DNA of 64,000 nucleotides from Liolophura sinensis (lineage: Eukaryota > Mollusca > Polyplacophora > Chitonida > Chitonidae): contig NC_088301.1 of assembly GCF_032854445.1 (NCBI RefSeq), forward strand, positions 29,746,402 through 29,810,401, given 5' to 3'. A program made the position numbers and the translations under genes. Below, in pieces: positions 39,301 to 48,592 of the stretch. The notes under the pieces were generated by a model that saw only the letters and a program-made list of their open reading frames with translations, ran no database searches and was not told where the DNA came from. Numbering within the stretch: position 1 is the stretch's first letter; the number at the start of each line of letters is the position of its first letter.

Positions 39301-42300
39301 GCGGCTTACCCATAAAACTTGCTAACGTCATATAAATTCTTTAATTTAAAGTTAAACAATGAAATAAATTAAGGAGTAAATATGACATTAAATATCAGCC
39401 ATATTTTGCAATTATTAAAATATTTGGGCTTACTCGTGAATTCGTGAACTAGCTCTATGCCTTTTCAAACATTTAAGGATGTTTTTCAAGCAAATCTTGA
39501 TGCGAATAAATTTTATCTTAAAGGTATAAACAAGTCCGCTGTTAAAATAAATGCACTGAACCCCTATAGGCGATCACAATTAACCAAAGCATAATGTACG
39601 CATTGCTGATGGGCGTAAATATAATCTTTGCCAGCAAAGTTTACCATCTTTGACCCAGCTGTGAATGTGACCAGCTCTAAATACTGACATAAGTGACGAT
39701 GCACGAGCAAGACGATTCGACAATTGACTACAACACGCAAGCCTAAGACAGCAGAGAACGACTGTCGGGAACCATGTGTGGTCTGCCCAGTTGTATGTTG
39801 CTGTTATACACGCAATGGGTTAGGTGATATATCCAAATGACAAAAACATTAACTCACCTTTCTCTGCATAACATTCCAAATATCCGTAACTATTTTGTTT
39901 TCTGGAGAGTCTATGTGAAAACCATATTTGGTGACCAGAGTGTCTTTCATCTTGTTCTGGAAGTCATCTATTACCTGAATCATAACAAATAAACGCATCC
40001 TAACAGATCTGTACACGCCATCATTATTTAACCGGATTTGTTTTAACTGATTTACAAAAGTGACAAGTAAGGTTCCTGAGAGGAGGTACAGAAAAATGAA
40101 AAAAAAAGAGAGAACAAAATGTCATAATTAGCTACAATATGTCCAGAGATGACTCCAATGAAGTTCCCTTTGGAGTGGTAGTTTTAAAATTGTCACGACC
40201 CTTTTCGCCGCCCAATGTTCAAACGGAGAGATAACAATGGCATTTAACCAAGATGTCTCAGATGTGGGAATTTCAGCATCTTGGCGACCGCTACATTTCT
40301 AATGCAAATTTGAAGGTCTGAACCATATCGAACTAGAATGGTACTTGTAGCGACCGTCTGATGATGGTGATGAAAACGTTACAATCAACGCTTAACGTAG
40401 ATTTTCAATAAAGCAAATACAATATAAGTTGAACAAAACTTGAGAGATTGGGGGGGGGGGGGGTGATGCACAATGAAGGAGGGTATGCAAAATGAAGGAG
40501 GTGGTATGCACGGATTCTCAGGGTGAAGAATTACAGATGTATTCACACAAGGAATGCGGATACATGGGCCAAGTGAAGAAGGCTTCACATGCTCAAACAG
40601 GCAGAGTGGCATTAGCCACCGACTAATGGCTCAAAACCTCATTTCGTTTCCCAGCAATGTGTCTATTATTCAACTCAATTAGTTGGCGGGAAAAAAACAC
40701 AAGCTATCGGATAGGACCGGATAGGAAATTTCAGCATATTGGCAAAATGCGTAATCTAACGTAGAATTACGAGCAAAGTCGTAGTTGGTAGCTCTGGGCG
40801 TCATCGAGAAAATCAATTGGGGATAACAGTAAAACAGTGTTTGATATGCCAGTGTACATGTACACTGTTTCCATCGTATAATTCAATAAAGTGCCATCAA
40901 ATTAGCGCCTGTATATTATAAATGGGATAGATTTATGGATGGTTTATTTATATCTCCAGTTCAGAAGCCATTAACTGTCCAACTCTTCTACATGAGCTAC
41001 CACATCTGTTGTCTGTGTTGTAATGAAGAATCTGTTTGTTTCGTGTTGTAATACCTTATTTAGGACACCCAGACTATGTACCTTTCAGTATTGATGAATT
41101 CTATCTACGTTTAAATGAACAATGAAATGCATCCTTATTCTGTAAGAGCAGAGTTATTCTACCACTTGATTGCGTGAATGTATTTATCAGTATTGACGAA
41201 TTCTTTCTGCGTTTAAATAAAAAACAAAATGCATTATTCTTCTCCAAGAGCATAGTTTTTCTACTCGCTGATGATCTCTGGTCGCGTTAATCAGGAGTCA
41301 CTAGATGTTCAGGAGTCACTAGATGTTCAGGAGCTGTGGCCAACGTTCAGGAGCTGTGGCCAACGTTCAGGAGCTGTGGCCAACGTTCAGGAGCTGTGGC
41401 CACCGTTCAGGGGCGGTGGCCAACGTTCAGGAGCTGTGGCCAACGTTCAGGAACTGTGGCCAACGTTCAGGAGCTATGGCCAACGTTCAGGAGCTGTAGC
41501 CAACGTTCAGGAGCTGTGGCCAACGTTCAGGAGCTGTGGCCACCGTTCAGGAGCTGTGGCCACCACACCCTAACTTAAACATATTTGTGGCAGATTACAT
41601 TTACTTGTCTGCCTTAGATCCACACTTGCTTTTACTGTGACTTCGCATAGTTTACAGGCATGGTATTGTGATTTCATCAGGCTGGTAATAATGCCTGTTG
41701 GCCTTACTTAATGTACTTAATTTACTCACTTTTCAATAAAGAGTAAGACTCGTACTTTGTGCCTAGCTTAAATCTTCCACCAATGCTCACTTTACAATAT
41801 TTACTATATTTATGGCTGGCGTTAATCAATGAATGCTGACTTTATAGTGAGGAGCAATAGACTCGTACTTTATGTCTGACTTAAATCTTCCATCAGTGCT
41901 CACTTTACAATACTTTATGGCTGACTTCAATCAATCAATGCTCACTTTATATTGAGGAGCAATAGATTCGTACTTTATGTCTGGCTTAAATCTTTCATCA
42001 ATGCTAACTTTACAATACTTTATGGCTGACTTTAATCAATCAATGCTCTCTTTATAGTGAGGGTCAATAGACTCTTGTTTTATGTCTGGCAAATCTTTAA
42101 TCGCTTTACAATAAGCAGCAAAAGAAGTACAGACCATGTTTTAGAAAGAACTAAAGCTTATTTCTCTGGAATATTTAATTGTTTCTTTCTGCTATAATTT
42201 CAAATTAATTATAACGATAACCGTTACCCGTAAAATCCTGTTGAGTTCAGAGCTGGAATCTTTACTAGGAAGAGAGTTTTGGTGACTGATCAAAGCTCCC

Positions 42301-45300
42301 TGCCGTCTTCTATCGTGACATGATCCACTACGTTAGTGTAAGAGTGAAGCAGCCATTCTGGCCTACCTCAATGGCCGGCCTTGACACCTGTCTTGCTCGA
42401 AGCTTGTGATTACACTCGTACATTGCTGGCGCAGGTGTCTCCTGCCACTATTAGTTGTCAGTTGACGAGGACATGCCGCCCACACATTCATCATCCTATA
42501 ACCTGTGTCTTTTAGCCAGTTGCCTACATGCGGCTGTCTGGAAAATCAGTTAAACCTGCTACCAAAGTTACTTGCAAAGAAAAATGAAATTAGAACACTT
42601 TTTCTAATTCATAATGTTAAACTGCATAAGCTCGGTTTCGACAACAGGAACTCATTGACGGAGTGGGATACCAGGCAGTTACCTAAACTGCTATCCACTT
42701 TACTGTAAATCTCGTTTCTGACACTACAATATTTCGAATTATTTACATGTTTTGGCATAATTTAACCTTAATAAAGGAATTTCACTGTGGAAATTGTGAA
42801 TTCCTGTGGCCTAAATCATGGACTGCGACGGACAAAAGATGTCTGAGTCACCAGCAGCGTTTGATTGCACGATCAAAACTGTTCCTGTGTGCTCTACTCT
42901 TGTCAAAACTGGAATAATGTGGGATTAGATAACTCTTATAAACGGACCTAAAAAGGTCACATGGCTCGAATATTCTTATGTAACAGTTGTAAGCCATGTT
43001 GGTGTTGTCAACGGTATAAAATATGTATGATATAAATACACTGTACACGTAGAATAATATAAAATATACATGAGAATAACGACAAAATCTATTTAATACC
43101 CAGTGGATTGGCTCTACAATAAAACGGATTATTTCAGTATAAATTAATATCCATATACAGCGGTCGAAATCTGGTTTGCCATATGATGTGTACCTGTTCA
43201 TTTTAACAGAAAGTCTGTTGTTTGAGGGATGTATTCTGTTATTATAACAGATTGGTCTGTTAAATATAACGCACATATTTTATTAACTTAACATAAAGAT
43301 TCTAACAGGACATTATGTTGAACATGACAGAATATTATGTTATAATAACACATTGCATTCTAGCATCACTCAGACAACAGACTTTCAATTGAAATTAACA
43401 TATTAATGTTTTTTTGTCTATGCCTAATTGTTTAAGAGAGTATTACCACAGTAAGTATAAGCATGGGGACTTACAGAGAGTTTGAACAGTAGAGCCATGA
43501 TTCCTCCTCCCACGGCCACCAGGAATACGACGATTAACAGTGTACAGTGCTGTATAACATAGAACAGGTATAGATATTCACAATATACACGTACGAAGTG
43601 TTCAGTTGATATCCGGTGTATTTTTCGTAGTACAGTCCAATCTGCGATTGATCGTGGATTTCTCCCGGATTCAGTCCGGTTTCCTCCCACCATAATTTTG
43701 GTCGTGTATTAGTGAAATATTCTTGTGTACGGTGTAAAATTCCCCAATTCTAAATTCTCTATAGGTTCCCATCAGTTAATCCAAATGCGTGGAAAGCTTG
43801 ATCACGCCTGCGTAGAGCCACTACCATGTAAATGATTCAGACAAATTTGACACTTAATTTACTTCTGATGTTATAAATACCGGAGATTTTTGCCTATTTC
43901 CCAAATTATTGCATTTCAGTGGATAAAAGACGTGTACATGTACTATTCATGGTATTAAAATGATTGTAAAGTTTGAAGCTTTATAAATTTTAGGGACTTT
44001 TTGAAATAATTCTCAAATAATAGCCCCCCCCCCCCCCAAAAAAAATGATTGGATTTGCGCTGATCCACTTTTAGCCTAAAATCTCCGGTATAGCCTGTTT
44101 AATTCAAAAGGCAGGAAGACATTTGTTTCTGTCATACTTACACATCCCAGGAAAAAGTTTTTGTTACACGAATCGAAGCACATAACACAACCCCCAAGAG
44201 CCGCCAAGAGCGACGTTGCCCCAGCAACGATTAGAAAGTAAGTACATAGCTCATACAGTCGACTTCCGGTCAATGCGGACGTAACTAAGGCGCCATATTC
44301 CTCCAGTAAGACGTACACTCCTGACCCCAGAGCTCCAACTGCGGACGCCTGTAAACACAGACGTCACCCTATAGCTTATCATATTGAACACAACCTCATA
44401 ATAATGGAATGTGAATGTAGTTTGAGAATAACACGGTCAGAATTGCTGTTTTACTGAATAATTTATAATCTAACACTTTATGCGTTTTAACCCAACATAG
44501 TTCACTACACACAATAATACTAGTGTTGTATGAACACAAACTTGTGATCTTTCCATCAAAAGTGTTGTGTCATTTTGAATAGCCCTATCTAGTGTTGAAT
44601 TAAAACAAGGTCTTGTCTGTGTTTTATTATTTTGTAATACAAACATGTGCTTGTTTCTATCTAAATAACTGGTTGATCGGGATATGTTTGAACTCAAGAC
44701 AGAAGCAGTTTACATCTGAAAGGCATCATCATGGTAACATGGTAAAGGTTAACCATTTAACTAGGCAACACTTCTTCAATGGCGCTCAGTGTCATGGGTG
44801 GAGGAAACCGGAGTGCCGGAGTTTTTTGGCGAACCTTCACACATGTGACCCATACAGGTATGCACAGTATTTAGGTGGAAAACACCAAAGACTATACAAA
44901 GGTAAGATCTTGACATTTGTAGGCATACATGTCATATGTCAACGGATTTAACATAAATTAAATGAAAACAACTTTAGAAGAACGAAATTCAGATTGCGCG
45001 AACGGTTCCGCTAGCGTAATCGACCGCTTATCGTTACCAAGGGCCCACGAGCAGTGATAGGTTTGATCCCAGTTCTTCTGATTTCCAGTCGAACATTCTA
45101 ACCACTAGGCCACGACACCGAAGCAGTCATAAGAAATTGCTCGTGTTCCAGTTTATCGCCTAACCCAACTTCTAAATTCTTTTAAAAGAAATCATTTTGA
45201 ATTGAACTCCTCTTGATTTTCCTCCGCTCTTGGACTTCATCGTGAAATTTTAAGCAGTAGGTCAGGTATCTAGCGTTATTTTTTTTATATAATTCTGCTT

Positions 45301-46584
45301 AAATGATGGTGCCGAGTGCGTGTAATTCGGTACTATTTAAGCATCATGAACAGTTAGAATAAACCTCTAACTAATATAAATTTCACCGTTTGTGTGACCA
45401 TTTGCCAGTTATCACAGTGTCATCGCTGCTCTAGTTTCGTTCCCGGGCCGATAACTCTTTCAATATATTTTAAAAGCAATCGATCAATGCATCAACCATG
45501 ATAGAAGGAGATTCATCTTGTATGAAATTTCCGGGCGACTCTCAACGGAAAGGATGTGACAATTAAGTACTGGTAGTAGGCCGCGCGTCTACTAGTGAGC
45601 CTACGTGTACCCTGACTGTGTGTTATCACATGACTTGTATTTTCTGGACTTATTTGCTTTCCCATGAGACATCACTATGGAGTGAGTGAGTGCTTAAGGT
45701 TTAACGTCGTACTTAACAATTTTTCAGTCGTATAACGACGATGGATTCGTAAGAACGAATGTACGTGTAATGTGCCTCCTTGTTCCAGGACGAAAATAAG
45801 CCGGCCGAGCCATGATACTGATACGAGTCAACCATTCGTTGTACTATCCGACTTCCTCCTTTAAGGTCTGAGGTGCGACCCTTGATCTACCGCCCCCGGA
45901 AGCGAACGTTCTACCAACTGAGCCATCGGGGCCGGCAAACATCACTAGGACATATTCAACTCAAAATTAATAACACTGCTGAGTTTGTCACGTTTACCAA
46001 TACAGGAGAACTGCTTATTCAGTGTGTCACAGAATGCGTATATAGCTGATAGATTATGCGATGTATCCCATTCCAATCTCCATCTACAGGCAGTTCTTTT
46101 CCATTGTTTCATTTTACTGCATGAGTGATATGTCATGCTCAGTAAATAATGTTGTACGTAAGCGTTGATAATGCCAATAACCGATAATACCCTAACATTT
46201 ACACGGGACCGTTCCTACCTAGAGAGTACATTTACACAGGACTGATCCTACCTAGAGGGTACCTGGGCTATTGCACATGTTGTCTATTATACCGATTATC
46301 GCAGAAAATGGAATGTTAGATGCTGTAGCAATTCCCAGTCCGCAGATCACATGCGTCAGAGCACCTCTGAATGCGAAATACGTGGGCAATACTCCGTACT
46401 ATGGTAGCACTCTGTCTATGGAAGCGAAGACAACGAAAGGGATTCGTATATATACCTTCCTGTACATCTCTTAAACGACCATTGCAAACACCCAACGACA
46501 ACAAACAGATTGCGTGAAATCACTTACCAGCAATAGCCCGTCGAAAAAACACACGCATTTTTTCAAGGCCCGTGCATGCCCCAT
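33312..46584 (-). CDS. Tetraspanin, seven coding exons (gene span)
   Basis: A four-pass membrane organiser of the tetraspanin family, built from exons 46584-46528, 44348-44142, 43549-43475, 39974-39858, 35187-35094, 34410-34262 and 33395-33312. All have GT-AG borders and matching phases, giving 261 residues before the unresolved end. TM1 spans residues about 13-32, TM2 about 53-75 with the cysteine-rich turn CVMCFDSCNKN, TM3 about 89-108, and TM4 starts near 246. The large loop (about 115-244) has LQCCGV, VPDTCC, NIC and GC: six cysteines, the CCG-PxxCC-C-GC pattern. NSS and NIT are possible N-glycosylation sites. Juxtamembrane cysteines suit palmitoylation. Tetraspanins sit in plasma or endosomal membranes and assemble partner proteins; which subfamily this is cannot be told by eye. 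The introns carry several minisatellites. Confidence 0.93.
34262..34410 (-). CDS. Tetraspanin exon 6: PDTCC part of the large loop
   Basis: Acceptor TTGTTGTAG; starts with the split Gly codon, then RPYVPDTCCRPFSDDNICTG, and ends NPNINTN at AAT|GTAAGA, phase 1 to phase 0. Carries three loop cysteines and a possible N-glycosylation site (NIT). Confidence 0.93.
35094..35187 (-). CDS. Tetraspanin exon 5: CCG motif
   Basis: LQCCGVSGNANSSTSWAIYK opens the exon, the family hallmark CCG. It ends FVT plus one base at G|GTAAGT (phase 1). Two acceptors six bases apart (GACAG and TTACAG) both keep the frame, so the LQ pair could be skipped by alternative acceptor use. Confidence 0.94.
35333..36430. repeat. 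1.1 kb minisatellite of ~23-bp units in tetraspanin intron 4
   Basis: About 47 units based on 'cttacactaacatcctgaca' plus CTG, with variants 'ctggtcctg', 'cctgccctg', 'cctactctgggtt'. The left end (35333-35460) and right end are more diverged than the centre. It starts about 145 bases upstream of exon 5 in the gene's sense. Confidence 0.95.
36642..37007. repeat. 26-bp minisatellite, 14 copies, in tetraspanin intron 4
   Basis: Units of 'atgaactacctcaaatgatc' plus 'ataccg', very regular, with ACTACC/ACTCCC variants. It lies about 200 bases from the 23-bp array in the same intron but shares no sequence with it. Confidence 0.95.
37008..39857. other. Tetraspanin intron 4, remaining part
   Basis: No exon of the gene was identified here. 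Contains the first copy of a dispersed repeat (38655-38755). A Cys-containing open frame on the minus strand near 38355-38510 was considered and not supported. Confidence 0.5.
38655..38755 (+). repeat. Dispersed repeat with coding-like content, copy 1
   Basis: Matches 42565-42665 over about 100 bases ('gaaattagaac', 'cataatgttaaact', 'aagctcg', 'aactcattg'). Read in the shared frame it gives NEIRTPFLIHNVKLQKLE, interrupted upstream by a one-base difference. Likely a decayed mobile element. Confidence 0.6.
39858..39974 (-). CDS. Tetraspanin exon 4: start of the large loop
   Basis: Acceptor ATGATTCAG; 39 codons, phase 0 to 0, from VIDDFQNKMKDTLVTKYGF to WNVMQRK; donor AAG|GTGAGT. The charged amphipathic sequence fits helix A of the loop that precedes the CCG motif. 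Confidence 0.9.
41296..41565. repeat. 20-bp minisatellite, 13 copies, in tetraspanin intron 3
   Basis: Near-perfect units of 'caacgttcaggagctgtggc'. Twenty is not divisible by three and the unit has no stop in any phase, so at least two plus-strand frames stay open for 80-100 codons with a 20-residue period. These are artefacts of the array. Confidence 0.97.
41748..42100. repeat. ~105-bp tandem repeat, three and a part copies
   Basis: Copies begin at 41748, 41861, 41966 and 42071 with 'actcgtacttt' or a variant, then 'cttaaatctt', 'caatgctcactttacaat', 'atggctgac'. Spacings are 113, 105 and 105. Confidence 0.9.
42565..42665 (+). repeat. Dispersed repeat with coding-like content, copy 2
   Basis: Second copy of the element at 38655-38755. 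Here the frame is intact and part of a 67-codon plus-strand open frame (42505-42708) reading NEIRTLFLIHNVKLHKLGFD. Possibly a transposon coding remnant; no family was recognised. Confidence 0.55.
43475..43549 (-). CDS. Tetraspanin exon 3: TM3
   Basis: Acceptor TTATACAG; 25 codons, phase 0 to 0, reading HCTLLIVVFLVAVGGGIMAL and ending LFKLS; donor TCT|GTAAGT. The sequence is a single hydrophobic helix. Confidence 0.92.
43640..43745 (+). mobile_element. SINE family A fragment
   Basis: Contains reversed family core words ('gatcgtggatttctcccgga', 'ggtttcctcccaccataa', 'gaaatattcttgtgtacgg') and a tail-side 'gtgtaaaattccccaatt'. Located in tetraspanin intron 2, antisense to the gene. Confidence 0.8.
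44142..44348 (-). CDS. Tetraspanin exon 2: TM1 end, small loop, TM2
   Basis: Acceptor GTTTACAG; 69 codons, phase 0 to 0. Starts ASAVGALGSGVYVLLEEYGA (end of TM1 with its typical glycines), then the small loop and TM2 (YFLIVAGATSLLAALGGCVM). The cysteine-rich turn CFDSCNKNFFLGC follows. Donor TGT|GTAAGT. Confidence 0.94.
44790..45121 (-). mobile_element. SINE family C copy
   Basis: Minus-strand head GTGGCCTAGTGGTTAGAATG looks like a tRNA A-box region, and GGGATCAAACC a B-box region. The tail side shares 'gtggaggaaacc', 'cacatgtgac' and 'ccaagg..ccac.agcagtga' with 54105-54355. Lies in tetraspanin intron 1, in the gene's own orientation. Confidence 0.7.
45678..45938 (-). mobile_element. SINE family B, full length, with TSD
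   Basis: Minus-strand head CCGGCCCCGATGGCTCAGTT then GGTAGAACGTTCGC (A-box region) and GATCAAGGGTCGCACC (B-box region). The body ends in 'ttaacgtcgtacttaaca' and a CACT repeat tail rather than poly-A. A 9-bp duplication, ACATCACTA, lies at 45669-45677 and 45939-45947. It is inside tetraspanin intron 1. Confidence 0.88.
46528..46584 (-). CDS. Tetraspanin exon 1: N-terminus and TM1 start
   Basis: ACAATGG gives a strong start context (A at -3, G at +4). Nineteen codons read MGHARALKKCVCFFDGLLL and end at CTG|GTAAGT, phase 0. A short basic cytoplasmic N-terminus with cysteines before TM1 is typical of the family, and the exon joins exon 2 exactly within TM1. Confidence 0.9.
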
Positions 46585-48429
46585 TGTCTCTGCAGACAGG
46601 TCAGGGATACTCTGCAGTTGCTGGCGAACACAGCGACGCTGTTAGGGCCTGCGGACAAAGTGCCTTGCCGAGGAGCTTGACGCTTTCCCTGATCACAGCT
46701 AGTCGCTTTATCACACACTCACGATGGAAATATCAGCCGGCTCTTTTAGCAATCAATATGACAGCGCTGTATGTCGTGTTTGTCTCCGGCTCGAACATAT
46801 TAAATGACAGTGTGTTATACATGAACCTCCGTGTGTCTCGTGGGCTCAGACTGCTGCACTGAGATAGTGCACTGAGAGAGACTTCCTCAGCCCTATGTTC
46901 TGTTCGAACGGCCAAACGATCACGCTTCGTTTGCTGTAGCCATCACGCATACATACTGAATACTTTTCTTTCAGCACCATAGGGTCCTTTGACATTTCCA
47001 AATGCTCTTCAGATTTAATTATCCACCGACGCGAAGCCCATCCAACGGAGAGTTTCCATCTGGACGGCCAAACTGACGCCTATACCACCTCTGTCCCCGG
47101 TGTAGGCCATTATCACCGCATAATAATACTGATGAACCATGAGGCCTGTTTCAAAGGCACTCGGTATGAATGCGCTAAGAAGTATTCGACGTTCCAAATT
47201 ACTTAACTTGAATCATTTATTAACGGTTCTGCGCCATTCCTCTGATGTTAAAGGTCAAACGTCGATCACAACATTCCTGCAAAAATCACCTTTATGATAG
47301 ACTTCTCCGGGCTGCAACATCCCCCCCCACCCCACCACCACCACCCCTTACACACACTTGACTGTAACCAGTTTCCAGAAGAGAAAGAAATGAGGCGATC
47401 TTTCCTGTCAGGCCAACAAGCCATCAGTCTGATACAGAGGAGGTTGTACAAGCTGGCTACCTCTAGGCCTCTGTATGAAGAAGAGGACAAATATGGTGAT
47501 AGAGGGGCAAAGGAATAGGGGTAAATTCTCATTAGTGCTTTCTGGGCAATGAGCTGACGACGAATGATCACTAGACAAACAGCCTTGGCCCTAGACAACA
47601 GTATTTAGGTGGCTAAAATCGGCTCAGATAAAGTGGTTATGTGTGTTTCCTTGGGTGGGTGAGATTGCCAATAACGCCTGCCTGATCTCTACACCATCTC
47701 TTCCTCTCTATCTCTGACTTCCAGGGAGACCATTTCCAGACAGACATTCCCCCAAAACAGAACTGCAAAACATCAGCGAGATGGTTCACCCATGCTCAAA
47801 GACCGCCGTTGGAAACAGCTTTATTGATAAAATCTTTTTCACCAACATGAATTGAAACCAAGTTCCCATTACTAAATAATCAATACCATAAAATCTTTTT
47901 ATGTGCAATTTAACACTATTTAGTATATGCGCTGTTTTAACAGATAAATGGTGTAGCCGGATGTTTTTCATATACGTGTGAAGAATGTATATTTTGTCCA
48001 AACGAAGTGGTGGATTGTCCCATGGAAGCAGAAATCCTTATAAGATTGGTTTATTACAAATATGTCGTTTGAAAGTTGCATTTACAAACACTTTAACATT
48101 GCAAGATGCCAACGATATAGTCAAACTAAAACTTCTAAATCACATTTTACATATTATTTCGACAAAGACAGGAAAGCTACGAAATGAACTACCAATAGCG
48201 GTATACACATATGTTCAGCAAAAGTGAATTTTATGTACTATCACTTGACATTATTTGGCAATAAAGATGTTTTGTAGTGGTATATAATTTGTCATCAATT
48301 TACAATATTTTAAATCCATAATGTCATATGCTAAGAACGTGTAGAATCTGCGCTGTGTTTGTAAAACAAAATATGCCCAATTTGCATTTGTGCAAAGTAG
48401 ATAACCACATTAAGGACTCAGAGTTTTGA
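46585..48429. other. Tetraspanin 5' flank; no other recognised gene
   Basis: The 5' UTR and promoter of the tetraspanin should lie in the first few hundred bases, but no TATA box or initiator can be fixed. A C/A-rich run lies near 47318-47345. No supportable exon is seen. Confidence 0.45.
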
Positions 48430-48584
48430 TTCATTTATTTATTTCATTAGTGTTTTACACCGTACTCAAGAATATTTCACTTATACGACGGCGGCCAGCA
48501 TTATGGTGGGAGGAAACCGGGCAGAGTCCAACGGAAACCCACGACCATCCACAGGATGCTGTCAGACCTTTCCACGTACGGCAC
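48430..48584 (-). mobile_element. SINE family A, 5'-truncated, with TSD
   Basis: Tail side 'cattagtgttttacaccg' and a well-preserved core 'ggccagcattatggtgggag' end abruptly at 'ccacgtacggc', without the tRNA head. An 8-bp duplication, AGTTTTGA, flanks it at 48422-48429 and 48585-48592. Confidence 0.85.
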
Positions 48585-48592
48585 AGTTTTGA

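Larger units (their letters stand above)
39975..43474. other. Tetraspanin intron 3
   Basis: No further exon was seen. Holds a G tract near 40450-40461, the 20-bp array at 41296, the 105-bp array at 41748, a dispersed repeat copy at 42565-42665, and a diverged repeat (about 43200-43400) also present at 31900-32100. Confidence 0.5.

Noticed and set aside
41271-41578. Two overlapping plus-strand open frames of 80-100 codons
   Set aside because: Artefacts of a stop-free 20-bp tandem unit, with the same peptide in shifted frames.
46271-46474. Extra tetraspanin TM1 exon on the minus strand (hydrophobic ALTHVICGLGIATASN)
   Set aside because: Phases do not match exon 1, and exon 1 joins exon 2 directly to give a complete TM1.
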